A stretch of 64,000 nt of DNA, taken from NCBI GenBank assembly GCA_022605955.1, contig JAKCOZ010000001.1:71368520-71432519 (forward strand). Reading direction: 5' to 3'. Positions within the stretch are counted from its first letter, which is position 1. Each line of letters begins with the position of its first letter. Under the pieces are notes generated by a model, which was not told the origin of the DNA, made no database searches, and was given only the letters and a program-made list of their open reading frames with translations. Position numbers and translations under genes: made by a program. Positions 1 to 32,300 of this stretch are shown here, in pieces. The DNA comes from Rallus limicola. Lineage: Eukaryota; Chordata; Aves; Gruiformes; Rallidae.

Positions 1-138
1 TCTGCATGACATAAAACACGCCAAAGAGCACCTCGGGCCCTGAAGCGTCTCCCCTTCCAGCAGGTAAGCAAACCCATCAATGTAAACAAAAATTAATTAA
101 ATAAAAAAGAAAGGCAACTTTACAAAAGGAATGCTACT

Positions 139-144
139 TTTATT
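139..144 (-). terminator. STK38L: Distal poly(A) signal AATAAA
   Basis: AATAAA in sense, followed by TTTTGTAAAG and a U-rich stretch with TTTTTTATTTAATT (about 75-115). It is the last good signal in the window and would give a 3' UTR of about 4.1 kb. Confidence 0.45.
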
Positions 145-3100
145 TTCAAATGCTGTAAAAAGCCTCATATAAATTTTTATAATGCTTCTAAGTAACTTTC
201 CCAACCACAACTAATGAAACAGTCTAGGAAAAATATAGCAGTTGCCATTTCGACTCCAAGAACGAGCTGCTGTAATATATCAACATTAAAAGGACAAGGT
301 ACAGTATGTTACAATGCTTGTAATTGCTCATATTATTGAAAAAGTGAGAGCACTTCCTAAGCATTAGAGTATAACCGGGCTAAACTGCAGTATTCCCTAC
401 TTGCTGTCGCCGAGGAGGAAAGTCACCTCTTCAGAGGGAGCCGACACAACACCCTTTGTACTGCTCATGCCCTTTTATCTTCGTAGTGTGGAGAGCTTTC
501 AGCAAGCCCCTTTGCACTTCGGTGAATTCACCCACGTCAGACGCTATTATTCCATACTGTATCCAACGGCTCAGGTGTTTTAACAATTGACCTATAAAAA
601 TAACACTTATATAACTCTCCAGCAAGGCAAATTTAACAGTGCAAATGTGGTATCAACAATATTTGATTTCTGAATGCTGGCAATTTTTTTTTCTTTTTTT
701 TCTTTCTTTTTTTTTTTAAACTCCTTTTGCACGTGAAACAACCTCTGCTGATGTCCTGTACCTAAGGCCACTCACTCACGCTGATTGGAGATGGAACAAA
801 GTGCAAAAGCTCAGCTGCACTTCCCAATCCAAGCTTCCTCCCCAGTTTCAGGGTATTCAGATCCAGAATTGGGATTCAGGCTCACCACTTCCATCGATGC
901 ACTCGCGTTTTCCCCTGCTGGAATTGGTTTTAACTTCCCAGCAAACCTCTGATGACAATTTGCATACACAATTCCACATTTTAACAAAAGTTAACAAAAC
1001 ATACTTCCAGAAAATAAATTTTCACATGGTTGCAATCATCAAGCCATTTCAGGATCTTTGGTACTCCAAGAATAAGAAAAAAACAAATGGCACAGTGACA
1101 AACATCGCCAAAGGAATAAACACAACCATCCAAAGGAATAGGACAGACATAACAAAACAGAAGATATGTTGCACTTCCATTTTTTGAGAGCCAGTGTCGA
1201 TTAACCATCTATTCTCTTTAATCCGTTACAGTGTCACAGTTTCAACCTTTAAAAAAAAAAATTATCATCCTAAAAGCAGTAGTTAATATTTTGTTTAACT
1301 TGACTTACTGATTAAAATAATGCTACGTTTTTTAAAAAAGTTTAAAAAAAAAAATCAACTACCACGATACAGAAGTTTATACTAAATAGGCTGCAGGCTG
1401 TTTTCCTATGGATATAACTCCTATGTGAGCACTGATATGATTACTCATCTGCAATTTTAAACGAGTATTATCTTTAGTGTTACAAATGTAAGGGTTGGGC
1501 TTTTTTTCCTCCAAGTTTGTAAACCAGTGAGTATGCACAGACATAGTTGTTTAATAGATAGCTTTAAATTACGTGTGTGTTTATCTCCCCCTCCCCCAAG
1601 CCCCGCAGGAAAAAAACCAAAACGTTTTTAAAAAATCACCAGTATTACTGAGCACTTGCAGTTTCCATGAAACTTATCTTTCTTAGCAAGCTCAAGCAAA
1701 GACTTCTCTTTTTCTTATGCAAAAAAAAAAAGGTTACTGTGTTCTTTTGAAATGCCTTGTTCACAGGAGTTCCACTCCTGGTGCACACAGTGCCCCATGA
1801 ATAAGACTGGAAATCAAAACTAATAACAATTCTCTTTTGAATAGCAGTATCCTTTGAGGCCAAGTTTGCATCTCGGGTGTTTTCTACCTCAGTCTTCTTA
1901 GAATGGACTGAAAGCCTTAGCAAGGGAATTTCCTTTCCTGAGAAGCTTCAGAAGCTGCTAGGGCACTGGCAGAGCAAAGCCTGAAAGCATGAAGGTGGAT
2001 TTATGCGAGTTACCGGGTTTTTTGGGGCAGTCCTTGGATACACGTCGACCTTCACCGCATCAGCAAGGCTGAGAACACCACTGGAGAATTTCTGAGGAAT
2101 CTCACCCCACCAGCAGTAATAGGGAATACATTAGGGGAAGATCTGGGAAGAAAAACTGGGAGATGAATGAGCTATCCCCACAAGTCCAGCAGTTAGGCAA
2201 AAGTTCAGCTTGGCCATGTTCTGACACACCAGATGGGCCCTCAGGCACTGGCTACTCCTTTCCGATGAGCTGAAGACTAAAGTTTTTTGTAGAAATGTAG
2301 TACAAATAACTGATAATAGACCTTCAAAGGGAGACAAAATATTGGAGGAAAGACATCATTGAAGCCCTTGAGGAACCCAGTAGCTGTTGGCTTAGGGAAG
2401 ACTACATGCACATCACTAAGTCACTGACGCACAGAAATCTTGCTGGTAAAGGGTCTTTTGTGCAGCCCATGAACACCCCAGTGTGGTTTTAAAGCACACA
2501 AATAATTCAGAACAGCTGATGTCACGGTGCCTGACAGCAATAAATATTTCTGTGATGGCTTTATAAATACTCACTCCCATTTTGCTGCAAAAGCCAGTCT
2601 AATGGAGCCCTTCCTACAGTGTGCCAAAACATCCTGTACTTCGGAGAGGTTTTACTGTGCCTTTCACTTGCCTTCAGAGGAGGAAGACAACAGCGGCTCC
2701 GCTTGTTCAGTTACTGGGGAGTTTCATTACTGTAAATCTATTGTAGCCAGAAAATGACATCAAAGATTGCTACTGTGCTATGAGAGCTTCAAAGCACTGC
2801 AGATGATATGCTTGTGCAGGCAGAGGCACAGATAAATTCACCAGCGACCAGGTAATTGCAGACTGTTCAAGGAGTGCAATTCAGTCCTGAACTGCTGCTG
2901 GGCTGAGAAGCAAAACCATACCCTGCATATGGAGGGAGTTCTGCTTCAGCTTCCTTGACCTTCGAGGAGACCTGTCAGTTTGTCACCATCTTGCAGACTG
3001 AGGAGAACGGCATTTAGATGCTCTGCCCAATTCAGCCGCGGTTGGTCACGGTTGCAACCTCAGTTGATCCTTTGTAATCCCATGGTCCATGATAAACAAA

Positions 3101-3952
3101 GATATGAGAAGAAGATGGACCCCACAGGAGAATCTGAGTGGAGAACTCCATTTCCTCTAGCTTGGCAGAGGCTGCTACAGGGTATTCTGGAAGAAAAAGG
3201 CTAGAGCAGCATCCCCTCTGCCTGGAACTTCTTCAGGAGATACAAAAGAAAAGGCAGGACTTCAATCACTTCTCTAGAATATATTTTGCAGAGACAGAAA
3301 AGGCTGCTTCAATTATGAGAGGTAAAAAGTTGAGGCAGGAACACAGTCCTGGAAACCTTGCCATATCTTCAGAACTTGGTATCAGAAAGTTTCCCTTCTG
3401 CTAAAAATCTTCCCAATTTTTATTCAGATTTCTTTTCTTCTGAAGATGCTAACAAGCAGCATCATCTTCAACAGAAGCACCCACCACCTATCATTTAAAG
3501 CAGAAATACTACCAAACAGATCATGAGGACTGTCTCACCACCACACACAGTGGAAGAAGGAAGAAAGAGAAGGGATGACCAGCTGATGAAGCCCTCCAGT
3601 GAGGAGAAGTGAGGGCAGGCAGGGTTCAAGTAGGCCCACAGGACACTGCTATTATTTATAGTAATTCAATGTTGCCAACACTCATGGGGTACCTGCAGAC
3701 CAGAGCTGGAACACTCTTGGAGCAACTGCTCAGAGAATTTTGCACATGTGGGCCATGGGGTTTTCTTTATATATACTGCATATCTAAAACCCACCAGGTA
3801 AGCAGTATAATAACAATGCTGCATAAAATGATATGTTTTTACTCCTGCGTGGATCAGATGGTTTACAGTACAAACAAAGCCACAGAATAGAGAGGCATAA
3901 TTAACCATTATACACACATATAGGCAGTGCAGTTAAAGGGATGTATGTTCCT

Positions 3953-3958
3953 TTTATT
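3953..3958 (-). terminator. STK38L: Proximal poly(A) signal AATAAA
   Basis: TTTATT on the plus strand is AATAAA in sense, about 285 nt after the stop codon. A GU-rich stretch (TATATGTGTGTATAATG, about 3905-3921) lies 30-50 nt further downstream, as expected of a cleavage/polyadenylation element. Cleavage would fall near 3930-3940. Confidence 0.5.
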
Positions 3959-4240
3959 CCAGTACCTTTGTATAATAAAGTTAACAAAAATATTCAAATA
4001 TTTAAACAAAAAAAAAGAAAACAAAGGAAAAAAAAAAAGAAAAGGAAAACAAAAAAAAGAAGCCAGCTGGCACTGCCAACTAATTCCTGTAGTAGTCTTA
4101 GAAATCCTAATCCTGTAGAATTTCCTTGTGAAACTGATGCGCACCAGAGTCGATGTATTGATAACTAACGCCAAGCGGGTCTGGTGATGCAGCTACCTGA
4201 GGTTTGTGTTTTTCTTTCGTTGGCCGGTCTGTGTTTGGCT

Positions 4241-23329
<19,089 letters not shown>

Positions 23330-23340
23330 GGTAACATGTA

Positions 23341-26300
23341 CTGAAACACAGTGTGTCAAATCATTACTCACTTGAAAAAAAGCATCTGTCTATCTATAAA
23401 AAAAGTATTTATATTATATAAATTTTACAAACATGTACCCTCCTCTTTCCCACTCTTCCAACTCCTAGATGCTACAGAATTCACAGGAAAGGCGCTGTTC
23501 TTCAGAATGAAGAAACCCCAGAAAAAAGCCTGTATTACAAAATTATCCTGTGAGAGCAGGAGAACTTGCTACCCACTCTCCAAAAAAAAAAAAAAAAATA
23601 ACCCCAGCACAAACCCAACCAACAACTTGTTGGCAAAACAAAGGGTGAATCATAGCTCAGAATGATGCAGGCGACGGGCAGCTCACCCAGCAGCACTTGT
23701 CCACAAATGAGGCGAACGTTCCTCTGGTGGACTCGAGCCCAGCCTAGGGGAGGGAAGAGGTGGCAGAGAGTGGAAAGGAGAAGGAGGAAGCAAGAGGAGG
23801 ACCAGACAGCTCCCTCAGAGGAGTGTATCACAATTCTTAGGACAATTTCTGACTCCGGAAATTCTAGGTGCTGCTAAAAAGAGAGGCTGAAATGAAAAAG
23901 TAAATGGACAAGACCCCTAAATCACATCCAGAAGAGAACCTACTTCAAAGATAGAAGGTAGCCTTTGAATACCTTTGAATTTTAAAGCTGCTAGATAATA
24001 GAAATCATCACATGACAATGAAATAGTGGAATTGCTGTATTTCAAGTGGAAAACTTCTATTGCTGTTTGCTTGGGTTTTGTTTTTTTTTTCCAAAAACAA
24101 CAGCCAACCACCAAGAATAGAAAACCCTTTTCTACCACAAGGCCATTAGACAACCAGTCTTTCCCTTTGTTTCCTTTCCGACCACCCCTGTGCCATGCCA
24201 CCACTGAAACAAGAGTTTTCTGGAGTGGCTGATTATTCCAGAGCTCCATGGATTCTCAAATCTGGGGCGGGGGGCAGGGAGGGGAAGAATCATCTTATGC
24301 AGCTGGAAATACATTACCCACGTAGGTAAAGTACTTATAGGTCAGGGCACGTGGTTATCAAGCCCTTAAAAAAAATGGGAAGAAAGAGGAAAGAAGAAAG
24401 GCTGTTCTTGTGAGTAGCTTTCACCTGGAACCCAAAGAACTCGGATGTACCAGAACAATGCTGTTAATGCTGGGAAAAGATATCTTAGGGCAGTCCAAAG
24501 TCCCTTACACATGGTCTAGGGAAGCCTGGGGAGATTAAAAAGAAAAAAGCCAAAAATCCCACTTTGTCCTAGGACTCATGCTCTACCTAGAAGTGAGTAG
24601 ATGCACTTCAGGAGGGCCTTCATGGTGAGGAGCATCAAACAGCAACAACTCAGCTCATTCGCTCAGGTTGTTTTGGGGTTGGGTTTGGAAAATTGCACAG
24701 ATTTGCCCATGCTTCCTTTTGATTATTTACATAATCCTTCTATTTCGACAGGGGATTTTGAGGCAGAAAAATCCCAATTAGGTTTACGATTTTCCAGCAG
24801 ATCTTAATACCTTTGGCAGGTGAACTGATGAAAAGTTTCATACAGAAGAAAACTTGCCCTGCACACATCGGGCAGGGAGATGGCTGAATTCTGCCCCAGG
24901 GGTTTTTGTTTTGGATTTGCCTGCTACCCTCTGTGAGGATGGCATTTCATCTTGTCGGTTTTTAATTGGATTTGGTGTGACAATAAGAGATTTGTTGCCA
25001 GAAACGCAGCTGCTCTGTCCCAAATAAAGGCGTTTTATAGCATTATGGGGATATTATTTTAGCTGTGTATTTTGGAGCACGCAAGACGCCAGAGTTCTGA
25101 GAATAGAAACGTATCTCTCTATACATACACACAAAGAGGTTTGACCGGCGCTACAGCTGCTTTATGATGATGTATTGCTATTTGTTAAGTCAGTCTCTTA
25201 CCCCCTTCAGTCTTCTACTAAAGAAAGATGAGAGCTCCCGACTGTTAATAACCTTCACTAAAAATTAAGGGGTTTACTCTTCACATAATAACATGTACCC
25301 CACAGGACATGTTCTCCAAAAGTTGGGAGAAGACTTCCCTGCTCTCCCTTACTGAGTCTGTTACACAGTATTATACTCTTTCTCCCTTGGTAGATGGAAA
25401 GAGAAAAATGTGAAACAGGTATCTGAAAGCCAAAAAGACACCATGCTGACACACCCAAATCAAACAGAGCAACTGCTGACCACACACTGGCATCTGTGAT
25501 TAAGTAAGTTATTTCCAGAAATGACCTAACGGAGTAAAAACTTGCCTTCTGAGCATTTTTAGTTTCAGGATAGTGCAGCATTAACCCAGGCTTGAAACGG
25601 ATTAACCTTTACTTAAGGTATAATGAGCACCCTTCTGCACTGGCAAGCAACAGGATATATTGGCCTCTGCACGTCTTGTATTCCTGGTAGGATAAAGTGA
25701 CACCCCAATTTTTATTTCCTGCTGATTTGTTTTCCTTGTTGCTCCTGTACTTGCAAATGCAGATGTTACCAAATAGCAGATCTAAGTCACTTGACTTTAT
25801 TAAGCCTGTAAAAAGGCGATAACAATTCTGGCACTAGCTAGCACACCACGCTATAAATAGCGGGACTGACCCTCGCTCTGGTGCTACGGTAGGAAGATAC
25901 AGACAAGAACTCAACCCATAAACTAGCAAGCTGCAAGAAAGCTGTTTCCCAGAGAAGAGACTTGTACTGGCTTCACCACTGTACCATGGTGCAAGCATTT
26001 GTTTCCAGCATCCCATGAATCCTGAGCACCCCCCACCAGCCCTGCCTCCAGACACGACGTTTCCTTGAGATGGAATTTACTTTACGTTTGCTCAGTTTGT
26101 AACTGGTGTCCCCCAGTTGCCTCTGTCATTGTGGGGAAAGAAAACCCCCCCAAAACCAACACCACTATAAAACTGAGAAGTGCCCTAATCTCTCCGTGTT
26201 CCCTGAATTAAGTGGAAAAGAGCACAGACCCAGCAGGAGACACAAGGAACCCCACAAAGTCCTGTGTCAACTCACAGCCAAGGAAACCTCTTCCCTCTTC

Positions 26301-29300
26301 TTCCTCCCACCTCTCTGCTTCCACTAACAAACCCCCAAGCAAAGCACAAATCAACATCCCGAACAAATTATTCAGTTGGGAGTAACCAAGTCGAGTCCTT
26401 AAGCCTGACCTTTGTAAACAAATGATGCCACAGGGGATGAGGGTGGGAAGGAAGAAGCTTCAAAATGGGGCCTTTTATTGAGTCCGTGCTGCTTCTACTG
26501 ACCTCACCACATTAACAGGAATGTTTTGAAAAGGTGCCACCCATCGTTCTTGGAAATGCCCTCAAAAAATCCACTAATTCACCCAAATTCATGCCATTTG
26601 CATAATGGAACCATTCTATTCCTGCTGCATCACCAACCTTGAATTAGGCTCCCTGGACCACGAAGAAGGTCATACTAAACCAGCCAGCCACATTTGGCCA
26701 ACAATCCTCTGTCTACCGAGGACCAAAGACTTTTCTTTCCGAAGGGCCTGTTACTTGAGGAAAAAATGTTACACCACTGCCTGTGAGAGAGACATCAAAC
26801 AGATCTAATCGACAGGAGACACTGAGCAGCAGGCAGCCGGCAGGACAGTGTCTTGGAGCTGCCAGAAGCAGAGACACCGTATGTGCTGCTTGTCCCAGAA
26901 ATTGAGCCTGTGCCTCCTGGATGGTTGCCTGAACTCATGGCGTGAGCCTTTCTCCTGATACCTGCTCGGCTCAGCAGCAAGCACCTACGGTACGGTAATG
27001 AAGAGCTACAGATGGGGACAACCAGGGAAAAATCTTGCCCCCAGAGGTAGGTGGGACAACAGCATAGCAGGGAGGAGTTGAAGGATGTTCCTGAAGGACA
27101 AGGGAGAGCAGGATACAGTGGCAGAAAGGGGCTAGTAGGCTCAATGCTAATGTCTTCAAGAATCTCCTCTAAGCAAGTCTTTCCTGACCCACCATAAACC
27201 AGAATATTCCCGTTGGAAGGGACCCCTCCATTACAGTAGAAAAATGCTGCCTGGTCAGAGGATACACTCAATCTTTTTACTCCCAGATCTTTCCTGATCA
27301 GGAAGCAGAGAAAGGCCAAGCAGTGTTTGATTCAACTTCAATCTGTGCTCCCATCTATCACAAAAGTTGTAAGTCAAATGAGTTTCCACCATTGAAAACC
27401 CCACACCCAGCTTCTGCTACACAACTGGTACTTCAAAACTCACACCCTCTTCGAGGGACTTCTTGGCAGGCAGTTCCTCACAGCCTGTCAATAACATTTT
27501 CATGGCACACTACATGATTAAGACTTCAGTTAATGAGAGCAAAATCACCTAGGCATCCAACTCTACCTGCTACAGCTCATTAGAAGACGAGGGATAGAAG
27601 AAATCAATGCACCTGAACTGTTCTCTGCTGGAAGAAACACTGGACACTTTGTGGGATAAATTTCTAACTAGTAAGGGATGGAAACACAGCACTCAAACCC
27701 CTCACACATCCTCTCCAGCCTTCACAGTTCCAGCTTGAGGCATCCAGGATGCGTGAAGGTGAGGGAGAGCACAGAGATGTCTCTCGGCAAGAGGGATCGA
27801 TGGAAGTTTGACACCCTCATTAATTTTGGAGCCTAATTCTACATATCCAGGTAGCTCTAGACTTAAAGGAGAAAAGGATAATGAGGGATGAAACAGGATC
27901 TTGACACAGATGTGCTACAAGATCTCAAGAAATTCATTTTATTGCCCCCATGGCATACTTTCCAGCATGTAAAATGGAGCAACAGGAGAGGAATGTGGAA
28001 TGGAGACCATAATCATAACACTTCACATAACTGTCCTGTAGTGACGACAAAGATTCAAATCCTACAATAGGGGGAAAAAAGCCCAACAAACCCTCAAAAA
28101 AACAATGCACACCCCCCAAAGCAGGTTATTTCATTGTGTTTATCATTTCAGATCCTTCTGAAATACTCTTCCAACCTTTCACATTTACTTTTTAAATGAT
28201 TTCCAACTTCAGAGAGAATAGAAATACATGACAGCACGCCACAAGCAGTGCAAACTGAAACCAGACTTTCCAACTATCTTCCTTATCAGAGGGTTTCCTG
28301 TTTCTCGGGAAGCTACAGCAATCTATTTGATCAATTCTCTCTTGCTCTCTCGCTGGCAATCTGTGTGAGAGCAAGTCTGTTCCAGTTGGACAGCAGTGGG
28401 TTGGTAACCTGACTGGGCTTCATTTTGGTAAGAACAGGTCTGAAGGTGCCATTCTCTTTACAGGCAAGTCTTCTGCACATCTATGTTATGTCACACGGCT
28501 TGGTTCTGACTATCTAATAAAGCTGTATCTATACTACCAAATTAATTGTACTGAAGTCACACATGGAAATACTCTTCTATTTTGAAACCATGCAGGCAAG
28601 TATAATTATGCAGCAGGCCTGATTACGCTGGACTAATTACTTGGTGCCTGTTTAAGTTAGGGAGTGAACACCATGTCCAGTTCCCTCAGAGAGAAAAGCA
28701 CATTTTCCATGTAACAGAATGATGCTACTTAGGTCATGATGCTGGGTGTCTCATTCAGATTTAAACTGTAAAAGTATGTAGACCGAGACAGGGAACACCA
28801 ATCCTTCCTCCCAAAACAGCTACATCGCTTCCCAGAAAGGCTGATGATAATTTTCACTTATACACCCAAGCACACCCCTGAAGCCCAGCAATTAGAAAGG
28901 CAGATCATTATTGTAATAAAAAGGATAGAACTGCAAAATATATAAAGTTTCCATTTACATTCCAAGGGAATTTAGCTCTTGAATGAAAACCTTCCAGTAA
29001 GGCAGATACTGAAACCTATTTCCGCCTTTCAGAGTTCTAAGCGTGACACATTTGTTCCTCAACCTGCTCCTGAAATGAAGTACACAAATGGCATTTTTCT
29101 CAAGAATTAGGAGGTGAAAGAGAAAGGAGAGGAAGGCTTTGAGTGCCAGAGCTGCTCCAAAGAAAACACATCCAGCTGGATAAAGCGAGTACCTTCAGAA
29201 ACGCCAGCTATCCCCTCCGGCGCGCAGTGCTGGAGCTCTTCTGTGTAAGGAGCTGGAGCGGACTTAGGAAAACCCCGTTTGGCTCCTTACAGACAACACA

Positions 29301-32300
29301 GCAGAGCAACTCACAAAACCAGGCATTAAAACCCACCACCACCAAGGACTATATTTTAAAAATGAATTGCTATCTAGGAAAGCAGGGTGCATACAGCAAG
29401 GCTTCATGTATGAGCACCAGCCCTGCTGTCTCCAAATTGTTTGGCTTCTCTTAAAGGGAAACAAGAGATTATATATATACATATAAAAAAAAAAAACCCA
29501 AACCCCACACCAACCCACTGTACGCAAATAACAGCATGATTCACACCAAAAGGCAGTGGGCAGGGACAGATAAATGGAATAAGCAACCAAAGGCTGAGCA
29601 GGATGAGGTGGTGTGACATACCAGCAGGAGCCAGGGGAGGAGCAGCAGCTGGAGCAGCAGCCGCCCAGGCACCCTGGACAACTTCTGAAACGTCCAGCCA
29701 TACGTGGTATGAGCTGACATGCAAACAGAAGGCAAAGATAAAAATGCTGTACTAGAGCTGACACCTCCAATGATGAAACAGAAGGAGAAAGTGGTCATGC
29801 TGTGGAATGCCCAGAGGGAAACTGACTTTCTGTGCCACTACAGTTCTTGCCAGCACAAGTTTGCCAACTCCGCTATGCATATTTTCACCGTCCAATTACT
29901 TATACCAAACTTCCTCCTGGAGAGATTCTCTTCTTTCTTTTACTAGAGCCCACTTTAAATCTGTTTCCAGAGCTTTTGAGAAACCTCCAGAAACAAACAA
30001 ACCCCACAGGATCCTGAAATCTCTGATCAGCAAGCAGACAAGAAAACCTGCTGCTCCAATCTATGTCAATTATAGGTCAATATTGTTCAGCTCTCGGAGC
30101 CTGATGTTAACACCTGCATTGTTATTAAATACAGATTTCCCTGTTCAGAACGGAGCTTTGTTCAAAGTTCACTTACACTGATGAACAAACCCCTTCAGCT
30201 CAACAGGCTCTGACCTACTATTCCTGTTCTTGGCATCCGGGTGATGATGCTAGGTGTGCTACTGCTGTTACTGAAGCTCACGGTTATCAGATCAGCAAGC
30301 ATGCCAAGCACCGATCTGAGGTACGTTTCAGAAAGTAAAATAAATATTATCTTCCTACGTAATTCATGTTTTCAGCAGCACCACCACTCACGGGCCCCTA
30401 CTTTATTTAATATGCTGCCTGAAGGACGCAACGTTCCCTGCCAAATACCACCAGCCAGACACTTCACATGCAGATTATTATTCTTTGACATTTCTGCCGA
30501 GACCACATCTTCCTGACACTCTCCAGTTTTTACAACAGTCCCCATCTGAGAATGGAAAAATGAAATAACGAGGCTGCAACAAGCTGTCACTGACACTTTA
30601 GCATTTCATTTACCTCATTTATATACTTCATTTCCTTTAGGTTGTTATTTGTTCCCCAACGTGTGTTATGTTCTACTAAGTTTTCCTACTTTAAAGTTAC
30701 AGAATGGATTACATTTGGTCTATTTAAAGTAGCACTGAGAAACGAAGTAAAATTAGCCCTGTCTGAACAGGCTTTGCTATTTAAAAGCAAAAGATGTTCA
30801 AATGTTTTAGCCATTTTAAGTCATTCTTGCCTTCCCTATGGAGCGTCTGGGTGAGTTGCCCATTATAGTCACAGCTAAAAGCAGAAAATGCTCCATGACT
30901 CGCCCAGCCCCATCTCGTAAACCAAAAAGAGCAGACACTCCCAGTGCCCGACCCTCACAACCGTGAGAAAACCTCGAGGAGACCTTCACAGACATGCAGG
31001 ACTTGGGGATGGAAGCGCTGCATGGATGCTGCAGCCTCAGAAGCTGCTGCACTTCTGGGACTGACAACACTAGGGAAACCCAGGGGACAGTGAAGACCAG
31101 AGAAAAACTTGGGGGGTGTTAGTGTCTGGCTCCAACATGCCCCCTAAAATCCAGAAGAGCTTTTCACCCAATGCACCCTACATAAGATGCTTTCAAAAGG
31201 GAGAGTTACTTTCCTACCTTGGGGTAGACTCCCAAACCTATACATACCTTACAAATGTAGATGAAGGGCTCTGAGCACACTAGGCAAAAAAAAAAAAGCC
31301 AAAACCCAAACCCAAAGCCCTCCAAATAACACCAACAACCTCCCCAGCAAAAGCCACGGCTGTGTATGCACACTGCTTCTGAGAGAAGCCGTCCCACTTT
31401 CCATCAAACCATCTGCTTGTTTCTCTCCCGCTGCCACTCGACGCTTTGTGCCAGCACAGGAAGCTGCCTAACCCAGATTGAGGAACCACACCAGGCTAAA
31501 ATGACTTCTTTTAAAATAATTTTGGCAAGGCTCGTCTTACCTGCACTGATCGAAAAGGGCCAGGCCCTGCCCAGGCTGAGCCTGTCCGTTCCTTCCCACA
31601 GAGGTTGTCCGAAAGCCAGCACTAAGCGACAGGGCCTCCCTTCTCTTTTAATTTGGCTCACCGAAATTAATCTCACAAATCATTCCAACACACCCGCAGT
31701 AATGATAAGGAAATATTTCCTAATATGGAATAAAAACAGAATATTGGAGTTGTGCTGCACTTCAGGATTTCCTGCTATTCAAGGGAGCCGAGCAGCAGAA
31801 GTCTCCCATGAGCAGCAGCTGCGATCCAGAGCTCTGCTACTTCCAACGGGCAGCAGGGGCGGCTGACAAAGGCAAGCTCATTTCCCTGACGGGAAAAGGT
31901 ACCACTTGGGTAAAACCATGTATAAACAAAAATATACAGCCAAGTGGGTGGGTATATACAAGCTATGTATACCTACACCTATGAAAAATAGATGCAGTCT
32001 GTTTTCTTCCTTTCAGAGTTAATCTTTTGTCCACTTCAAGTAGCAAAGAGACTTTTAATCCAAACATCGTAACCTTTGCTTTCACTAACAATGGGAGACT
32101 GGTCACCTAAAGTTTAGAAACACAAACCCCCTAATAAGGTCACTTCCATCTCGGCTCCACTTGCCTCAACCTCTGGCAATACAGTTACATTCTTTATGCT
32201 CGACTATCAATAACTCTGTCCCAAAGTTAAGAGCACATTTTGAGACATCCTGTACTCAGAACATTCACTTAGCATTGAATGACTTGCAATGACATACCAA

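Larger units (their letters stand above)
139..4240 (-). other. STK38L: STK38L 3' UTR (maximal extent)
   Basis: This is the sequence downstream of the TGA in the gene's sense direction, with no other gene and no CR1 in it. It contains several minus-strand AATAAA hexamers: 3953-3958, about 3418-3423, and 139-144. The stretch 160-1640 is AT-rich and repeat-free, in keeping with a long vertebrate 3' UTR, but it could be intergenic if only the proximal site is used. No open frame on either strand resembles a protein. Confidence 0.5.

Noticed and set aside
55..72. Plus-strand splice-donor-like CAG|GTAAGC at the window edge
   Set aside because: No upstream coding frame or acceptor is visible in the first 60 bases to support a plus-strand exon.
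27205..27235. GTTGGAAGGGACCCC, like a CR1 3' end
   Set aside because: Only about 15 bases match, with no repeat tail or adjacent CR1 body, so a chance match or unrecognisable relic is as likely.
26795..27319. 174-codon open frame, minus strand, in intron 1
   Set aside because: Ser/Leu/Cys-rich with no domain, no Kozak support and no splice context. Length is within chance for this much intron.
29264..29770. 168-codon open frame, minus strand, in intron 1
   Set aside because: Cys/Ser-rich, overlaps an A-rich tract, and shows no homology I recognise.
31366..31866. 166-codon open frame, plus strand, in intron 1
   Set aside because: No recognisable domain or family resemblance; composition like translated intron.
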